Shown here: positions 5,591 to 7,099 of the stretch, in pieces | How positions within the stretch are numbered: the stretch's first letter is position 1 | How the letters are laid out: each line of letters begins with the position of its first letter | Assembly: GCA_041572275.1 (NCBI GenBank) | Contig: JBFFSQ010000156.1 | Span: forward strand, 1-7,099 | Direction: 5' to 3' | DNA length: 7,099 nt | From: JBFFSQ01 sp041572275 | GTDB lineage: Bacteria; Pseudomonadota; Gammaproteobacteria; SZUA-229 | Notes under the pieces: model-generated | Database searches by the model: none | What the model was told of the DNA's origin: nothing | What the model saw: the letters and a program-made list of their open reading frames with translations, nothing else | Made by a program: the position numbers and the translations under genes

Positions 5591-5610
5591 CTATTTTTCA
5601 AGAAAAACAG
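5591..5610. promoter_or_regulatory. Imperfect palindrome in the lpoB-deaminase divergent region
   Basis: CTATTTTTCAAGAAAAACAG pairs at 8 of 10 positions about its centre (5600.5), with mismatches only at the third and innermost pairs. It lies just upstream of the lpoB extended -10 and about 13 bp before a weak plus-strand extended -10 (TGATATTTT, 5620-5628) that could serve the deaminase. The position suits an operator acting on both genes, but A/T runs of this kind also arise by chance. Confidence 0.3.
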
Positions 5611-5678
5611 AGATTCGGCTGATATTTTTAGTACCAGGCGTATTGCAGCCAGCCAGCGCACGGGTTATCTTGCCTGCC

Positions 5679-6998
5679 ATGAAATTTGTGGACAGTTTAA
5701 TACATGCACGCTGGGTGATCCCAGTCACCGACAATGACCCCGTACTCGACCATCATAGCATTGCAATTCACGATGGCCGTATTGTTGACATTCTTCCCAC
5801 GGCCCAGGCCAGTGAGCAGTATCAGGGTCAAATTGAGCACCAGTATCAGGGTCACGCACTGATTCCAGGGCTTATCAATGCCCATACCCATAGCTCAATG
5901 AGTCTGTTCAGGGGTATAGCCGATGACCTGCCATTGATGGACTGGCTGAATAACCACATCTGGCCCGCCGAGCAGAAATGGGTCAATGAAGAATTTATTC
6001 ATGATGGCAGTGAACTGGCTATAGCAGAAATGCTGCGCTCAGGCACCACCTGTTTCAACGACATGTATTTCTTCCCTGACATCACCGCCAGGGTAGCCCG
6101 CGATGCTGGCATCCGCGCCTGTATTGGCCTGATAGTCATCGACTTCCCAACAGTGTGGGCTAATGATGCCGACGAATATATCGAAAAAGGCCTGCAGCTA
6201 CGTGATAAGTACCGCAGTGACTCCTTGATTCACACGCCATTTGCTCCCCATGCGCCTTTCACGGTATCGGATGCTCCCTTGCAACGGTTGCGCGTACTAT
6301 CCGATGAAATGGACCTGCCCATCCACATGCATGTTCATGAAACTGCACATGAAGTTGAGCAGGCAGTCGAGGCAACAGGCCAGCGCCCACTGAGCCGATT
6401 ACAGGCCATTGGTCTGGTATCACCCAATCTGGTGGCGGTACACATGACTCAGCTCCACGATGATGAAATCAGCATGCTGGCCGAGTCTGGCAGCCATGTC
6501 GTGCACTGTCCTGAAAGTAACTTGAAACTGGCCAGTGGTTTCTGTCAGGTTCAAAAACTGCTTGATGCTAATGTCAATGTAGCTTTAGGCACCGATGGTA
6601 GTGCCAGCAACAATGATCTTGATATGTTTGGCGAAATGCGCACTGCTGCCCTCCTCGCCAAAGGTGTCAGCGGTGACGCCTCCGCCCTCACTGCCAGCCA
6701 GACCTTACGCATGGCAACCATCAACGGTGCCCGTGCACTCGGACTCGACGCAATTACAGGCTCACTGGAAAAAGGTAAAGCAGCTGACATTGTGGCTGTG
6801 GATTTCAACTGTCTGGAATTATCACCCGTGTATAACCCGGTATCTCACCTGATCTACAGCTGTAGCCGTGAACAGGTCACGGATGTCTGGGTGGCAGGCA
6901 AGCATCTGCTTAAAGATCGTGCACTGACCACTCTCGACGAACAAAAAATTATCAACAAGACCCGTGCCTGGAATGATAAAATCAGCACTGAGTCTTAA
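5679..6998 (+). CDS. 5'-methylthioadenosine/S-adenosylhomocysteine deaminase
   Basis: This amidohydrolase of the TRZ/ATZ type (MtaD-like) has 439 residues. It most likely deaminates 5'-methylthioadenosine to methylthioinosine, and perhaps S-adenosylhomocysteine, and closely resembles what I recall of the P. aeruginosa MTA deaminase PA3170. Metal and catalytic residues are visible: the NAHTHSSMSLFRG motif at 67-79 with metal ligands His69 and His71, MHVHETAHEVEQA at 217-229 with His218 and Glu221, HCPESNLKLASGF at 276-288, and GTDGSASNNDLD at 304-315 with Asp306. The DDLPLMDWLNNHIWPAE stretch at 82-98 is typical of this deaminase group. The C-terminal GSLEKGKAADIVAVD at 361-375 is the usual second part of the composite beta domain. 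I chose the ATG at 5679 since a TTG at 5643 would only add 12 unlike residues; no strong ribosome site is seen for either. It is followed by ubiG after 15 bp, probably one operon, and is divergent from the lpoB-like gene. A 14-bp direct repeat lies near residues 47-59. Confidence 0.92.
   Translation: MKFVDSLIHARWVIPVTDNDPVLDHHSIAIHDGRIVDILPTAQASEQYQGQIEHQYQGHALIPGLINAHTHSSMSLFRGIADDLPLMDWLNNHIWPAEQKWVNEEFIHDGSELAIAEMLRSGTTCFNDMYFFPDITARVARDAGIRACIGLIVIDFPTVWANDADEYIEKGLQLRDKYRSDSLIHTPFAPHAPFTVSDAPLQRLRVLSDEMDLPIHMHVHETAHEVEQAVEATGQRPLSRLQAIGLVSPNLVAVHMTQLHDDEISMLAESGSHVVHCPESNLKLASGFCQVQKLLDANVNVALGTDGSASNNDLDMFGEMRTAALLAKGVSGDASALTASQTLRMATINGARALGLDAITGSLEKGKAADIVAVDFNCLELSPVYNPVSHLIYSCSREQVTDVWVAGKHLLKDRALTTLDEQKIINKTRAWNDKISTES
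5817..5854 (+). repeat. 14-bp direct repeat inside the deaminase gene
   Basis: CAGTATCAGGGTCA occurs at 5817-5830 and exactly again at 5841-5854, offset by 24 bp, so frame is kept and QYQG appears twice. It falls in the variable loop before the metal-binding NAHTH strand. It may be a relic of a small tandem duplication or conversion, and is probably harmless to catalysis. Confidence 0.7.
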
Positions 6999-7013
6999 CA
7001 GCCGATAACTCCT

Positions 7014-7099
7014 ATGACGACATTAAATTTTGACCCAAGTGAAATTGCCAAATTCGAAGAACTCGCCTCTCGCTGGTGGGATACCCATGGTGAATTCAA
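7014..7099 (+). CDS. ubiG: UbiG, ubiquinone biosynthesis O-methyltransferase (5' end only)
   Basis: Only the first 28 codons are in the window; the gene runs off the right edge. The visible N-terminus begins MTTLNFDPSEIAKFEELA and continues with SRWWDTHGEF. The EIAKFE-x-x-ASRWWD-x-x-GEF pattern is the hallmark start of UbiG, the SAM-dependent methyltransferase that performs both O-methylations of the ubiquinone ring in the cytosol or at the membrane face. The SAM-binding domain would lie beyond the window, so integrity cannot be judged. It starts 15 bp after the deaminase stop with no clear Shine-Dalgarno, suggesting translational coupling. I recall the same deaminase-ubiG order in Pseudomonas. 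The pairing makes metabolic sense because SAM use links UbiG with recycling of SAM-derived nucleosides. Confidence 0.93.
   Translation, partial: MTTLNFDPSEIAKFEELASRWWDTHGEF

Noticed and set aside
5643..5678. TTG start at 5643 for the deaminase
   Set aside because: It adds 12 residues unlike the family, whereas the ATG at 5679 gives a normal N-terminus.
6551..6852. Additional open frames overlapping the deaminase on both strands
   Set aside because: They lie within a strongly recognised gene and their translations are low-complexity with no family likeness.

Overview
The window looks like the chromosome of a non-enteric gammaproteobacterium. It has a UbiT with the family signature, a SirB2-type membrane protein, and a three-lipoprotein LpoB cluster. 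It also has a methylthioadenosine (MTA) deaminase followed directly by ubiG, an order I recall from Pseudomonas. Base composition is moderate, with AT-rich intergenic gaps. The genus cannot be assigned. There are no mobile elements, CRISPR arrays, tRNA or rRNA genes. It reads as ordinary core chromosome, and the points of interest are mostly in the intergenic DNA and in gene arrangement.

Layout, left to right. Bases 1-167 hold no gene I can support, but they carry small hairpins and a tandem GCTGAAC repeat that could be a response-regulator site for a leftward gene outside the window. Three genes then run on the minus strand: mtnA (2245 to 1202), sirB2-like (1084 to 692) and ubiT (647 to 168). 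The sirB2 stop codon lies inside a near-consensus FNR box, which is correctly spaced from a -10 element for ubiT. Further right is a second minus-strand group of three predicted lipoproteins, in transcription order LpoB-like (5538 to 4921), a TPR-like lipoprotein of the COG3014 type (4809 to 3469) and an LPP20-type lipoprotein (3453 to 2392). From 5679 an MTA/SAH deaminase runs on the plus strand, divergent from lpoB, and is followed after 15 bp by the start of ubiG, cut by the window edge.

How the genes fit together. Two pathways recur. Methionine salvage is represented by the deaminase (MTA to methylthioinosine) and MtnA (methylthioribose-1-phosphate to methylthioribulose-1-phosphate). The phosphorylase linking them is not in the window. 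Ubiquinone biosynthesis is represented by UbiT, the lipid-binding accessory factor of the oxygen-independent route, and UbiG, the O-methyltransferase. The lipoprotein cassette sits between the two salvage genes and probably serves the cell envelope, with the LpoB-like protein as a candidate regulator of a peptidoglycan synthase. No clearly undescribed system is present. The best leads are the FNR-box/leaderless arrangement of ubiT, the dyad over the mtnA -10, the long inverted repeat at 2312-2365, and the conserved but poorly understood lipoprotein trio.
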